The notes under the pieces were generated by a model, which ran no database searches, was not told the origin of the DNA, and saw nothing but the letters and a program-made list of their open reading frames with translations. A program made the translations under genes and the position numbers. From Streptomyces sp. NBC_00440 (GTDB taxonomy: Bacteria > Actinomycetota > Actinomycetes > Streptomycetales > Streptomycetaceae), in assembly GCF_036014215.1 (NCBI RefSeq), contig NZ_CP107921.1, forward strand, positions 8,338,969 to 8,402,968: a stretch of 64,000 nucleotides of DNA, in the 5' to 3' direction. Below, in pieces: positions 17,957 to 26,841 of this stretch (positions are counted from its first letter, which is position 1; each line of letters begins with the position of its first letter).

Positions 17957-18562
17957 GTGGACGTATCTGAGGTGTTGGGGGAGCAGGATGCGCTGCGAGC
18001 CGAAGCGGAGGGCGTATATCGGGAGCTCCGGCTGGACAAGCTGCTGGCCGATGTCGGCACTCCGACCATCGTCGGGAGCGCGGCGCTGGGCCTGATGGTT
18101 CGTCGGGATCTGGATCTGGACGTGGTGTGCGAGCGTCTGGACGATGCTGCCGTGGCGGCCGTCGCCGCGGTCGGTGCTCGGCTCGCGACTCACCCACACG
18201 TCCGTCTTGTGACCTTCCGCAATGACTGCGGGGCGTGGAACCGGGAGCCGGACGCCTACCCCGACGGCCTGTACCTCGGTGTGGAGTGTGTATCGTCCGG
18301 GGCCGCCTGGAACCTCGACGTCTGGTTTCTCGACGAGCCCGAACGTCAGCCCTCGACCGCCCACCTGACTACCCTGCGCCCGCGTCTGACGGACGAGAGC
18401 CGCGCGGCCATTATCGAAATCAAGCGGACTTGGGCCGACCGTCCCGAGTACGGCACGACTGTCAAGAGCTTCGACGTCTACCGCGCGGTCCTCGATGACG
18501 GCGTCCGCGATTCCGCACGGTTTGAGACCTGGGTCGGGCAACGGAAGAAGCCGCAGCCCTGA
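17957..18562 (+). CDS. Nucleotidyltransferase-domain protein inside the IS5 element
   Basis: A 201-residue protein; GTG start at 17957. The core GSAALGLMVRRDLDLDVV fits the Gly-Ser...Asp-x-Asp pattern of Pol-beta-fold nucleotidyltransferases, and WNLDVWF may supply the third acidic residue. This group includes minimal nucleotidyltransferases, aminoglycoside-modifying enzymes and toxin-like proteins; the substrate cannot be told. It lies between the left repeat and the transposase, so it could be a passenger moved with the element. Confidence 0.7.
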   Translation: MDVSEVLGEQDALRAEAEGVYRELRLDKLLADVGTPTIVGSAALGLMVRRDLDLDVVCERLDDAAVAAVAAVGARLATHPHVRLVTFRNDCGAWNREPDAYPDGLYLGVECVSSGAAWNLDVWFLDEPERQPSTAHLTTLRPRLTDESRAAIIEIKRTWADRPEYGTTVKSFDVYRAVLDDGVRDSARFETWVGQRKKPQP

Positions 18563-18593
18563 GTACTACGCCGTGCAGGCTTCGAGCGGCGGA

Positions 18594-19481
18594 TCACGTG
18601 CGGAGCCAGAGCCGGACCGCGGCAACGGTGACAGTGCCGTGAAAGATGAAGGCGCGTTTGTCGAATCTCGTAGCCACGGCCCGGAAGTTCTTCAGTGTGT
18701 TGATCGTCCGCTCTACTTCGTTGCGGCGCTTGTAGATCGTCTTGTCGAAGCCGGTGGGTCGACCACCGTGGCTGCCGCGCCTTTTGCGGTGGGCCCGTTG
18801 GTCCTTCGGTTCGGGGATGGTGTGCTTGATCTGGCGTCTGCGCAGGTAGCGGCGGTTGCGTCGGGAGCTGTACGCCTTATCGCCGCCGAGATGGTCCGGC
18901 CGGGTCCTGGGGTGCCCGCCACCGCGGCGGCCGACGCGGATGCCTTCCATGACCGGGATGAACTGCGGGGCATCGCCCCACTGGCCTGGTGTGATCAGCA
19001 GGGACAGCGGGCGGCGACTGCCCTCCCCAGCGAGGTGGATCTTGCAGGTCAGTCCGCCCCGGGAGCGTCCGAGTCCCTCGTCGGGGCGGTGCTGCCGGGG
19101 CGTGCTTCTTTTTCCCGGCACACGCGGAGGTCTCTTCCGCGCTCCGGCAGAGTGCTGGTGGGCCCTGCAGGACGTCGAGTCCACGCTCACCATCGACCAG
19201 TCGATGCGACCTTCAGCATCAGCGTCGGCCAGGACAGCTGCGAAGATCTTGTCCCACGTGCCGTCCGGCGACCAGCGTCTGTGCCGCTCGTACGCGGTCT
19301 TCCACGGGCCGAAACGCGCAGGTAGATCCCTCCGAGGCACTCCCGTGCGCTGCCGGAAGAGGATCCCGTTAATCACCCTTCGGTGGCTCGCCCAACGACC
19401 TCCACGCTGACCGGACTTCGGCAGATGCGGTTTCAGCCGTGTCCACTCGTCGTTCGTCAGATCTCCCCGCCCCATGTCCAT
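18594..19481 (-). CDS. IS5-family transposase
   Basis: A 295-residue DDE transposase, apparently complete. The N-terminal DUF4096-like part ([21 protein letters not shown]) is followed by the catalytic core: first Asp in [12 protein letters not shown], second in [11 protein letters not shown], Glu in [20 protein letters not shown]. No stop codons interrupt it, so it may be active. It reads leftward and starts about 50 bases inside the right terminal repeat. Confidence 0.92.
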   Translation of the reverse strand: MDMGRGDLTNDEWTRLKPHLPKSGQRGGRWASHRRVINGILFRQRTGVPRRDLPARFGPWKTAYERHRRWSPDGTWDKIFAAVLADADAEGRIDWSMVSVDSTSCRAHQHSAGARKRPPRVPGKRSTPRQHRPDEGLGRSRGGLTCKIHLAGEGSRRPLSLLITPGQWGDAPQFIPVMEGIRVGRRGGGHPRTRPDHLGGDKAYSSRRNRRYLRRRQIKHTIPEPKDQRAHRKRRGSHGGRPTGFDKTIYKRRNEVERTINTLKNFRAVATRFDKRAFIFHGTVTVAAVRLWLRT

Positions 19482-19508
19482 GCCAACGAATCGAGAGCGA
19501 AGTGGTCA

Positions 19509-19529
19509 CATGATCCGCCGGACAGGCTC
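19509..19529 (-). repeat. Right terminal inverted repeat of IS5 element
   Basis: Inverse of the left end with a single mismatch; followed by TAG and then the truncated CoA-transferase gene. Confidence 0.8.
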
Positions 19530-19530
19530 T

Positions 19531-19731
19531 AGCGGAGAGCAGCACGCCCAGGCCGTGGTCGTCGACGCCGCAGTTGTTCGAGACGACCTTCAACCCGTGT
19601 GCGCCCTGGGCATGGAGAGCGTCGATGAGGGTGCCGGGGATGCCGGAGAGGCCGAATCCGCCGACGGCGAGGGAGGCGCCGTCGGGGATGTCGGCGACCG
19701 CCTCTGCGGCGCTGCCGATGACTTTGTCCAC
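19531..19731 (-). pseudogene. scoA: 3-oxoacid CoA-transferase subunit A, truncated at IS5 element
   Basis: The first 67 or so residues are a clear CoA-transferase alpha subunit ([53 protein letters not shown]). The sequence then enters the IS5 right end and the remaining two thirds, plus the beta-subunit gene, are absent. DNA on the other side of the element (before 17850) does not continue it, so a deletion or rearrangement accompanied the insertion. GTG start; last gene of the aromatic catabolic operon. The normal enzyme activates a 3-oxoacid with CoA at the end of a ring-degradation route. Confidence 0.85.
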
Positions 19732-19801
19732 GGTGGTAGGCGGTCCTTTCAGGGGAGCGGGTGGGGTGATCAGGGCAGGACGGATTCGCCATCCGCGCGC
19801 C

Positions 19802-20557
19802 TTACAATCCGGCTTCCGTGCGCAGGGCGTCGGAGATCGACTTGGCGCCGCCGTGGGCGGTGTAGCCGCCGTCGACCGGGATCTCGGCCCCGGTGATGAA
19901 GGAGGCGTCGTCCGACAGCAGGAACGTGACGAGCGGGGTGATCTCGTCGACGGTGCCGGTGCGGCCGAGCGGGGTCTCGCGAAGGTTGCTCTCGCGGAAG
20001 GCGGGGGCGGCCGACGCGGTCATCTCGGTCTCGATGAAGCCGGGGTGGATGGTGTTGACGCGGATGCCGCGTGGCCCGAGTTCGAGTGCCGCGGTCTTGG
20101 ACAGGCCGCGCAGGGCCCATTTGCTGGCCGTGTACGCGACCGGGTAGTGGGCGGTGAGGGCGGCGGAGGAGCCGACGTTGACGATCGAGGCGCCTGGTGG
20201 CATCAGCGGGGTGAGGTGCTGGATGCCCAGCAGCGGGCCGGTGACGTTGACAGCGTGGACGCGGGCGAAGTCGTCGGCGCGTATTTCGTCCAGGCGGGCC
20301 CGCCAGGTGACGCCCGCGTTGTTGACCAGGCCGTGAATCTGCCCGTATGACTCCCGCAGTTCCGAGGCCAGTTGGGCCCACTGCGTTTCGCCGGTGACGT
20401 CGAGCGGGCGGATGCCTGGGGCCTTGGTGACGTCGGTGGCGATGACGCGCGCGCCGTCGCGGGTGAGCGCCTCGACCTCGGCGGCGCCCTGCCCGCGGGC
20501 CGCGCCGGTGACGACCACGACCTTGCCGAGAAGCCGCTTGGTGTGCAGGTCGCTCAC
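19802..20557 (-). CDS. SDR-family oxidoreductase
   Basis: A 251-residue short-chain dehydrogenase. The cofactor-binding motif is TGAARGQG, the NNAG motif is VNNAGVTW, and the active site is Ser (VGSSAAL) with YTASK; the C-terminus closes with [12 protein letters not shown]. The Asp after the second strand (VIATDVT) favours NAD. GTG start overlaps the previous stop (GTGA). In this operon it probably oxidises or reduces a hydroxy/keto intermediate of aromatic breakdown; the substrate is unknown. Confidence 0.9.
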   Translation of the reverse strand: MSDLHTKRLLGKVVVVTGAARGQGAAEVEALTRDGARVIATDVTKAPGIRPLDVTGETQWAQLASELRESYGQIHGLVNNAGVTWRARLDEIRADDFARVHAVNVTGPLLGIQHLTPLMPPGASIVNVGSSAALTAHYPVAYTASKWALRGLSKTAALELGPRGIRVNTIHPGFIETEMTASAAPAFRESNLRETPLGRTGTVDEITPLVTFLLSDDASFITGAEIPVDGGYTAHGGAKSISDALRTEAGL

Positions 20558-21525
20558 GGACGTTCCCGGGCGCGGCGTCGACCGGCGGGCAGGGCGATGG
20601 GGGCGGCGCCGGTGACCACGGTGTTGGCGACCGTACCGAGGCCCTCGACGGTGAGCGTGACGGTGTCGCCGGGCCGGAGAGGCGGTGGGGTCTGTTCGCC
20701 CCGCAGGCCCCACAGCTCGGCGAGGCAGCCGCCGTTGCCGCAGGTGCCGGAGCCGAGGACGTCGCCGGGTACGACGCGGGTGCCGCGGGAGGCGTAGGCG
20801 GTCATCTCCTCGAAGGTCCAGCTCATGTTGGAGAGCAGGTCCGTGCCGATCACCTGGCCGTTGACCTCGGCGGTCAGCGCGAGGCGCAGGAAGCCGTCGG
20901 CGGCGCGGTACGGTTCCAGTTCGTCGGGCGTGACGAGGTAGGGGCCGAGTGTGGTGGCGGTGTCCTTGCCCTTGCAGGGGCCGAGGCCGACCTTCATTTC
21001 GGCGGACTGGAGGTCGCGGGCGGACCAGTCGTTGAAGACGGTGTAGCCGATGATGTGGTCGCGGGCCTGTTCCGGGGTGAGGTCGTGGCCCTCGCGGCCG
21101 ATGACGGCGGCGACTTCGAGTTCGTAGTCGAGGGCGGCCGAGCCGGGCGGCATCGGGATGTCGTCTTGCGGGCCGAACACGGCGTGCGGGTTGGTGAAGT
21201 AGAAGGTGGGTGCCGCGTACCACTGCTCGGGCACGCCGGCGACGCCGTCGACGGCCTTGCGTACGCCTTCGACGTGTTCCTCGAAGGTGACGAAGTCCCG
21301 TACGGAGGAAGGCTGGAGCGGGGGCAGCACCCGTACCTGGGAGACGTGCGGTCCCGGCGGTACGTCGAGCGCGGCTGCGCCCGCGTCGAGGAGGGCGGGC
21401 AGACCGCCGCCGGAGCGCAACAGATCGGTGAGTGACGCGATGCCGGGCAGTGGGTAGAGGGTGCCGTCCGCCTCGACGACGGCGACACGGGTGCGGTGCT
21501 GGTGAGCGTAGGTGGCGAATCGCAT
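20554..21525 (-). CDS. Fumarylacetoacetate hydrolase family protein
   Basis: A 323-residue FAH-fold enzyme. The metal site is visible in YELEVAAVIG (Glu pair) with DWSARDLQ further on, and the C-terminal PGDVLGSGTCGNGGCL is typical. ATG at 21525 with AGGAG five bases upstream; an upstream start adds five residues. Such enzymes hydrolyse a carbon-carbon bond in acylpyruvates or act as hydratase/decarboxylase after ring cleavage. It follows the ring-cleavage dioxygenase gene, which fits that step. Confidence 0.88.
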   Translation of the reverse strand: MRFATYAHQHRTRVAVVEADGTLYPLPGIASLTDLLRSGGGLPALLDAGAAALDVPPGPHVSQVRVLPPLQPSSVRDFVTFEEHVEGVRKAVDGVAGVPEQWYAAPTFYFTNPHAVFGPQDDIPMPPGSAALDYELEVAAVIGREGHDLTPEQARDHIIGYTVFNDWSARDLQSAEMKVGLGPCKGKDTATTLGPYLVTPDELEPYRAADGFLRLALTAEVNGQVIGTDLLSNMSWTFEEMTAYASRGTRVVPGDVLGSGTCGNGGCLAELWGLRGEQTPPPLRPGDTVTLTVEGLGTVANTVVTGAAPIALPAGRRRARERP

Positions 21526-21611
21526 GGAGGCTCCTGGCACGAACAGGGGCCGGGGGCGCGGGGTGAGTCAGGGCATGGACAGGGCCGCCGCGCCCCCGGA
21601 GCTTGGGGTGG

Positions 21612-22550
21612 TCAGACCGGCGGGGCGACGAACACGCCGCGGTCGGGGTCGTTGAAGGACTCCTTGGCGACGATCTCGTTCATCGCGTTCGCCGTGCCCC
21701 ACTGGTCGGTGACCTCGGGCTGGGAGAAGTCGTAGACGTGCGGGTGCCAGGTGTCCTCGTCGAGGTTCTCCAGCTCGGTGGTGTACTCGACGGTGTTGCC
21801 GTGCGGGTCGAGGAAGTACGTGAAGGTGTTGTCGCCCGCCATGTGCCGGCCCGGGCCCCAGATCTTCTTGAACCCGGCCCGCATCACCCGGCCGGAGCCG
21901 CGCATGTACTCGTCGATGCCGCGCATCTCGAAGGAGACATGGTGCAGGGCGGTGTGCGGACCCTGCGCGATGGCCATCGAGTGGTGCTGGTTGGAGATCC
22001 GCATGAAGTGCATGACCTCACCCATGTGCGGCGAGGACAGAGTGTCGGACAGGGCGAAGCCGAGGTGACGCTCGTACCACTCACGGGTCCGGTTCAGGTC
22101 GGGGGAGTTGAGGACGACGTGCGAGAGCTTGACCGGGATGGCCTCCTTCTCCTCGATCCTGCGGTGCTGTCGGACCTCGACGTCGGCGGAGACCTCGATG
22201 GTGCGGCCGTCGACGTCGAAGAAGCGGAAGCCGTAGCCGCCGCCAGGGGTGTCGACCTCGCCCGGATGTGATATCAACTGCACGTCTCCGGCGAGGAGTT
22301 GCCCGGCGAGGGTGTCCACGTCGGCCGTCGATGCCGCTCCGTACGAGACGAGGTCGAGGCGCTTCTCGCCGGCCTTGCGCAGCCGTAGGACGTACTGCTC
22401 GGGGGAGCCCTCGGCGGCCAGGAAGGAGATCCCGGAGTCCTCGGCGACCTTGGTCAGGCCCCAGACGCCGGCGTAGAAGTCGAGCTGCTTGTCGTAATCC
22501 GGCACCGCCAGGTCGACGTGCCGCAGGTGGGTGAGCAGACGTCCGCTCAT
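21612..22550 (-). CDS. Extradiol ring-cleavage dioxygenase (VOC superfamily)
   Basis: A 312-residue type-I extradiol dioxygenase with two VOC domains. The N-terminal half starts LTHLRHVDLAVPDYDKQLDF; the catalytic half starts KLSHVVLNSPDLNRTREW. Likely iron ligands are the His in LSHVVLN, the His in LHHVSFEMRG, and the Glu in GNTVEYTTELE. It would open a catechol-type ring next to the hydroxyls with O2 and Fe(II). It lies four bases after the amidohydrolase stop. Confidence 0.88.
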   Translation of the reverse strand: MSGRLLTHLRHVDLAVPDYDKQLDFYAGVWGLTKVAEDSGISFLAAEGSPEQYVLRLRKAGEKRLDLVSYGAASTADVDTLAGQLLAGDVQLISHPGEVDTPGGGYGFRFFDVDGRTIEVSADVEVRQHRRIEEKEAIPVKLSHVVLNSPDLNRTREWYERHLGFALSDTLSSPHMGEVMHFMRISNQHHSMAIAQGPHTALHHVSFEMRGIDEYMRGSGRVMRAGFKKIWGPGRHMAGDNTFTYFLDPHGNTVEYTTELENLDEDTWHPHVYDFSQPEVTDQWGTANAMNEIVAKESFNDPDRGVFVAPPV

Positions 22551-22554
22551 GGGG

Positions 22555-23565
22555 TCAGTCCTTCCGGAGATGGAGGAGGGCGGCCGCGTTGCCGCCGCGG
22601 ACGGCGTGGAATGCGGCGTCGGGCAGACGTGCGGCGCGCAGCGCGCTGAGCGGGTCCTCGGTGCCCATGTCGAAGGGGAAGTCGGAGCCGAGCAGCACCC
22701 GATCGGCGCCCGCGGCACGCACCAACTCCCTCAGTACGTACGGGTCGTGTACCAGGGAATCGAAGTAGAGACGCTTGAGGTAGCTGCTGGGCAGGTGGGC
22801 GCAGCCGGAACCGGCGTCGGTGCGGGTCGTCCAGGCGTGGTCGGCGCGGCCGATGTGGGTGGGGAGGTAGCCGCCGCCGTGCGCCGCGATGACCTTCAGG
22901 CCGGGGTGACGGTCCAGGGCGCCGGAGAAGATGAGGTGGGAGAGGGCGACGGCGTTCTCGGTGGGCTGGCCGACGGAGTTGGACAGGTACCACTGGTCGA
23001 GGCGCTCGTCGAGGGTGCAGCCGAAGGGGTGCAGGAAGACGATCGCGCCGGTCTCCTCGGCGCGTGACCAGAAGGGTTCGTAGGCAGGGTCGGACAGTTC
23101 GCACCCCGGGGCGTGGCTGGAGATCTCCACCCCGGACAGGCCCTGCGCCAAGGCGTGTTCGAGCGCGCGCACTGCCTCTTCGGGATGCTGCAGCGGTACG
23201 AGACCGAGGCCGTGTAGCCGATCCGGTGCGGCCGAACAGTGCGCCGCGGTTGCCTCGTTGGCGAGCCGGTACACCTTCTCGGCCGTCTCCTCGTCGGCCC
23301 AGTAGTGGTAGTGCGAGGGGGACGGACTGACCAGTTGGACGTCCACACCCTGGGCATCCATCGCCGCGAGGCGGACGGCCGGATCGGTGAGACGGGCGAT
23401 GCGTTCGCCGATCATCGGGCCATTGACCTGAAGGGCGGCCGGTCCGTTGCGCCGCGCGTCCAGGGCCTTTGCCTCGGCGAGCCCGGGCAGGCCGTCCACC
23501 AGTGCCTCTATCTCGGGCAGCAGGACGTGGGCGTGCACGTCGACCGTGGGCGGTGTCGTCGTCAC
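22555..23565 (-). CDS. Amidohydrolase-family decarboxylase (ACMSD-like)
   Basis: A 336-residue metal-dependent enzyme of amidohydrolase family 2. The N-terminal VDVHAHVLLPE supplies the first metal His pair, LHPFG and VIAAHGGGYLP further His, and LLGSDFPFDMG the active-site Asp. This group includes aminocarboxymuconate-semialdehyde and resorcylate decarboxylases. Placed between a flavin hydroxylase and an extradiol dioxygenase, it may remove a carboxyl group to give the catechol. GTG start overlaps the monooxygenase stop by four bases. Confidence 0.85.
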   Translation of the reverse strand: MTTTPPTVDVHAHVLLPEIEALVDGLPGLAEAKALDARRNGPAALQVNGPMIGERIARLTDPAVRLAAMDAQGVDVQLVSPSPSHYHYWADEETAEKVYRLANEATAAHCSAAPDRLHGLGLVPLQHPEEAVRALEHALAQGLSGVEISSHAPGCELSDPAYEPFWSRAEETGAIVFLHPFGCTLDERLDQWYLSNSVGQPTENAVALSHLIFSGALDRHPGLKVIAAHGGGYLPTHIGRADHAWTTRTDAGSGCAHLPSSYLKRLYFDSLVHDPYVLRELVRAAGADRVLLGSDFPFDMGTEDPLSALRAARLPDAAFHAVRGGNAAALLHLRKD

Positions 23566-24695
23566 GGCAGCTCCCGCAGCATGGTCATGGTGCGGCCCAT
23601 CAGGCCGGGCACGTCGGCGTCACGGACCCCGTCGAGCTGCCACTGGCCCAGCTGCACGGACGCGTCCACGACGGGCCGTACGCGGGCGATCCGCCGCTCG
23701 TAGTACGCCTGGAACAGCACGTCGTCCCAGGCGTCGTCTCCGGTCAGCAACTGTGCGAGGACCCAGGCGTCCTCCAGGGACAGGGCCGCGCCCTGGGCGA
23801 GGGTGGGCGGACAGCAGTGGGCGGCGTCGCCGACGAGGACGACGCGGCCGCGGTGCCAGGACCCCTCGACCAGCATCCGGTCGAACCAGGTGTAGTTGAC
23901 CTGCGTCGGGTCGGTGATCTGCGCGGTGATCTCGGGCCAGTGGCCGCCGTAATTCCGTGCCAGAGACCGCATCTCGTCGGCGTACGTGGTCGGCGGGATG
24001 GAGGCGCGGTCTCGGTTGGCCTCGACGACGTACGCGTAGAGCGTGCTCTCGCTGGTGGGGCAGTAGCCAGCGATGTAGGCGGGGCCGCCGTAGGCGAGGT
24101 CGGTACGGGTCATGCCTGCCGGGCGGGGCGCCGCGACGCGCCAGATGGCCATGCCGGTGGGTTCGGGCCGGTCCGTGATGCCGATCGCGGCGCGGGTGGT
24201 GGAGCCCATTCCGTCGGCGGCGATGACCAGGTCGTAGCGGGATGCGGTGTCGTCGCTGAAGCCGACGGTGACGCCGTCGTCGGCGGACTGGTCCAGCGAC
24301 GTCGCCCGGAGGCCGAGGCGGACGGTGGCGCCACTGGCGCGGACCGCGTCGATCAGGATGTTCTGCAACTGGGGGCGCTGCATGCCGACGGTGGCGGGCA
24401 GGTCGTCACCCCCGGTACGCAGGTCTTCCGCGACGTGCAGGACGGTGCCGTCGGGGGCGGTGATGCCGACCGCGCCGAAGCCGTAGCCGGACTTCTCCAC
24501 CTGGTCCCACACGCCGAGTTCGCGCAGCACGCGCAGGGCGTTGCCCTGGAGGGTGATGCCGGAGCCCGCGGTGGCGTTCCAGTCGTCCTTGGCCTCGATC
24601 AGGTCGACGGCGATCCCGGCGCGGCGCAGCAGGATCGTCGCGGCGTTTCCGGCCGCGCCACCGCCGATGACGAGGACCGTGCGGGGTGTGCTCAT
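23562..24695 (-). CDS. FAD-dependent aromatic monooxygenase
   Basis: A 377-residue class-A flavoprotein hydroxylase. The FAD dinucleotide motif is VIGGGAAGNAATILLRRAG, the second motif is DLVIAADGMGSTTR, and the third is GRVVLVGDAAHCCPPTLAQG. It should add one hydroxyl to an aromatic acid using NAD(P)H and O2. ATG at 24695. It begins the run of four-base-overlapping genes that continues to the dioxygenase, 46 bases after the cyclase gene. Confidence 0.92.
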   Translation of the reverse strand: MSTPRTVLVIGGGAAGNAATILLRRAGIAVDLIEAKDDWNATAGSGITLQGNALRVLRELGVWDQVEKSGYGFGAVGITAPDGTVLHVAEDLRTGGDDLPATVGMQRPQLQNILIDAVRASGATVRLGLRATSLDQSADDGVTVGFSDDTASRYDLVIAADGMGSTTRAAIGITDRPEPTGMAIWRVAAPRPAGMTRTDLAYGGPAYIAGYCPTSESTLYAYVVEANRDRASIPPTTYADEMRSLARNYGGHWPEITAQITDPTQVNYTWFDRMLVEGSWHRGRVVLVGDAAHCCPPTLAQGAALSLEDAWVLAQLLTGDDAWDDVLFQAYYERRIARVRPVVDASVQLGQWQLDGVRDADVPGLMGRTMTMLRELP

Positions 24696-24741
24696 GGGGG
24701 AACTCCTTCGTTCCGCTGGTGACTTGCGGGCTGAGGGCGTG

Positions 24742-25707
24742 CTACTTGACGGCGACCGGGTTGACCGGGGAGCCGACCGCGCCGGTGATCGGCAGCGGGG
24801 CGGCGGTCAGCCAGAAGTCGTACGCACCGTCGTGTGCGCAGTCGTCGGCGAGCGCGTCCAGGTCCCACATCTCGCCGATGAGCAGGCCCATGTTGGGGAT
24901 GGCGACCTGATGCAGCGGTTGGAAGGCGTGGTCGAACTCGTTGGGCCGGGCCTCGAAGCCCCAGGTGTCAGTGGCGATCGCGGCGATCTCGGTGCGGTGC
25001 AGCCAGTCGGCTGTGGTGAACGAGAGGCCGGGTGCCGGGCCGCCGGCGTACTCGCCCCAGCCCTCGCGCCGGGCGCGGGCGAGGCGCCCGGTGCGCACCA
25101 GCACGATGTCGCCGCGGCCGACGGTCACGCCGTGCGCCTTCGCGGTCGTGCTCAAATGCTCCTCGGTGATCGCGAAACCGTCCGGCAATTCGCCGTCCTC
25201 GCCGATCACTTGGCCCACGTCGAGAAGGATGCCGCGCCCGGCGACGCAGGGGGCCATGTGCTCGATGCCGGTGACCAGGTCGCCGTCGGAGGTGACGACC
25301 TGTTCCGCCGGGCGGCCGTTCCACGCCTTGCCGTGGTCGAAGATGTGGCCGAGCCCGTCCCACTGTGTGGAGCACTGCAGGGGCATGGCGATCACGTCGT
25401 CGGCGCCGCCGATCCCGTGCGGGAAGCCCTGGTTGCCGAGGGCGGCGTCGGTGCCGGTGTCGAGCATTGTGTGGACGGGGTTGGTCCGGCGCCGCCAGCC
25501 CTTCTGCGGGCCGTCCATGTCGAAGCGCTGTGCGAGGGAGAAGCTGACGCCTCGCCGTACCAGCGCGGCGCCCTCGCGGCGCTTGGCCTCGTCGAGGAAG
25601 TTGAGCGTGCCGATCCGGTCGTCCTCGCCCCAACGCCCCCAGTTCGAGTACGCCTTGGCTGACTCGGCGATCGCGCCCTCCGGGTCGGCCCGGTCCAGAG
25701 CCGTCAC
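24742..25707 (-). CDS. Cyclase-family protein (kynurenine formamidase-like hydrolase)
   Basis: A 321-residue member of the putative cyclase/KynB family, metal-dependent hydrolases. The start is GTG at 25707 (VTALDRADPEGAIAES), overlapping the preceding stop. Family landmarks are SLAQRFDMDGPQ, the metal motif TQWDGLGHIFDHGKAW (His-x3-Asp/His pattern) and GDIVLVRTGRL. It may hydrolyse a lactone, amide or formyl group on an aromatic intermediate. The substrate is not deducible. Confidence 0.85.
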   Translation of the reverse strand: MTALDRADPEGAIAESAKAYSNWGRWGEDDRIGTLNFLDEAKRREGAALVRRGVSFSLAQRFDMDGPQKGWRRRTNPVHTMLDTGTDAALGNQGFPHGIGGADDVIAMPLQCSTQWDGLGHIFDHGKAWNGRPAEQVVTSDGDLVTGIEHMAPCVAGRGILLDVGQVIGEDGELPDGFAITEEHLSTTAKAHGVTVGRGDIVLVRTGRLARARREGWGEYAGGPAPGLSFTTADWLHRTEIAAIATDTWGFEARPNEFDHAFQPLHQVAIPNMGLLIGEMWDLDALADDCAHDGAYDFWLTAAPLPITGAVGSPVNPVAVK

Positions 25708-26705
25708 GCCGCCACCTCCGCCGCACATCGGGTGCGCTGCGCGCCGAGACCGGTGATGGAGCCGTCCATCACGTCTCCGTCGCGCAGCAGGCGGCCCCAG
25801 TGCATGCCGTTCCCGGCCGGTGAACCCGTCAGCACCAGGTCTCCGGGGAGGAGCTGAGCGGCCTGCGAGGCGTAGGAGACCATCCGCGCCACATTGAAGA
25901 TCATGTCCTTGGTGGACTCGTCCTGCATGGTCTCGCCGTTCAGCTTCAGCACCAGCCGCAGGTCGTCGGGGCTGGCGATCGACTCGGCGGGCACGATCCA
26001 CGGGCCGAGCGGGGTGAACCCCGGCGCGTTCTTGCTGCGCAGCCAGTCGGTGCCGATCTGCGGCATGTCCCGGCGGAAGACGGTCGCACGGTCGGTGAGA
26101 TCGTTGGCGATCGTGTACCCGGCGACGTACTCCAGCGCCTCGTCGACGGAGATCCGGTACGCCGGGCGGCCGATCACGGCCGTCAACTCCAGCTCCCAGT
26201 CCGGCTTTTCGGCCCACGCGGGCAGCACGACATCGTCGTAGGGCCCGGTGATGGCGCTCGGCAGGCCGATGAAGACGTACGGCAGGTCTTCCTTCGCCCG
26301 CCGGTCCATGATCTCCGCGGCCTCCGCGCGCCGCTCGTCCTCCGGGCGGTCGTCACCGGGCGTGCGGTGCGCCACGTGCAGATCGATGACGTGCCGGCGG
26401 TAGTTGGCGCCGGACTGGAAGACCTGCCGCGGCTCGACTGGGGCGTGCACCCGGAACTGCGCCAGCGGCCTGCGCACCACGGAGCCGTCATCGGCCAGGG
26501 CGCGCAGCCGCGGCAGTACCGCAGCCCAGTCCTCTAGGAGCCGACGTACCGTCAGCCGGGCGTTGTCCAGGCCGGCGCGCAGGTCCAGCACGTGCTCCTC
26601 GGGCGTGACCAGCGCGGGGAACGCGGGACCGTCCGGGGCCGAGAGCGTCGCGAGGGCGAAGGGGCCGGCGAAGGGTGCGGAAGCGGGAGCGGGTTTCACG
26701 GACAT
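25704..26705 (-). CDS. Fumarylacetoacetate hydrolase family protein, second copy
   Basis: A 333-residue FAH-fold enzyme, only distantly like the copy at 20554-21525. Key pieces are FQSGANYRRHV, the metal-site segment DWELELTAVIG, ANDLTDRATVFRR, and the C-terminal PGDLVLTGSPAGNG. ATG at 26705 with GGAGG upstream. It is the first gene of the catabolic operon and is divergent from the LysR regulator, which most likely controls it. Confidence 0.88.
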   Translation of the reverse strand: MSVKPAPASAPFAGPFALATLSAPDGPAFPALVTPEEHVLDLRAGLDNARLTVRRLLEDWAAVLPRLRALADDGSVVRRPLAQFRVHAPVEPRQVFQSGANYRRHVIDLHVAHRTPGDDRPEDERRAEAAEIMDRRAKEDLPYVFIGLPSAITGPYDDVVLPAWAEKPDWELELTAVIGRPAYRISVDEALEYVAGYTIANDLTDRATVFRRDMPQIGTDWLRSKNAPGFTPLGPWIVPAESIASPDDLRLVLKLNGETMQDESTKDMIFNVARMVSYASQAAQLLPGDLVLTGSPAGNGMHWGRLLRDGDVMDGSITGLGAQRTRCAAEVAA

Positions 26706-26769
26706 GTCCTCCTGATTGCGGTGGGACTAATCTGGACCCGCCACCAATGATCAGGGAAATAGATTGCAT

Positions 26770-26784
26770 GGATGGAAGCCATCC
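26770..26784. promoter_or_regulatory. Candidate LysR operator in divergent promoter
   Basis: GGATGG-AAG-CCATCC, a perfect six-base inverted repeat that sits in a T-N11-A frame, in the 136-base gap between the LysR gene and the catabolic operon. Confidence 0.55.
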
Positions 26785-26841
26785 GTTAGGCAGATTTCTC
26801 CTGGTCAGCGCCGACTGACGCCGTACAGCAAGGGAAAGAAC

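Larger units (their letters stand above)
17851..19529. mobile_element. IS5-family element with apparent passenger gene
   Basis: Both outer ends carry the same 21-base inverted repeat with one mismatch: GGGCCTGTCCGGCGGATCATG at 17851-17871 and its inverse at 19509-19529 (G at position 2 replaced by A). TA flanks both ends. Between them lie a nucleotidyltransferase gene and a full transposase on opposite strands. A third, degenerate copy of the repeat core (CGGCGGATCACGTG, 18587-18600) lies at the transposase 3' end, so the minimal IS may be 18.58-19.53 kb. Confidence 0.75.
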
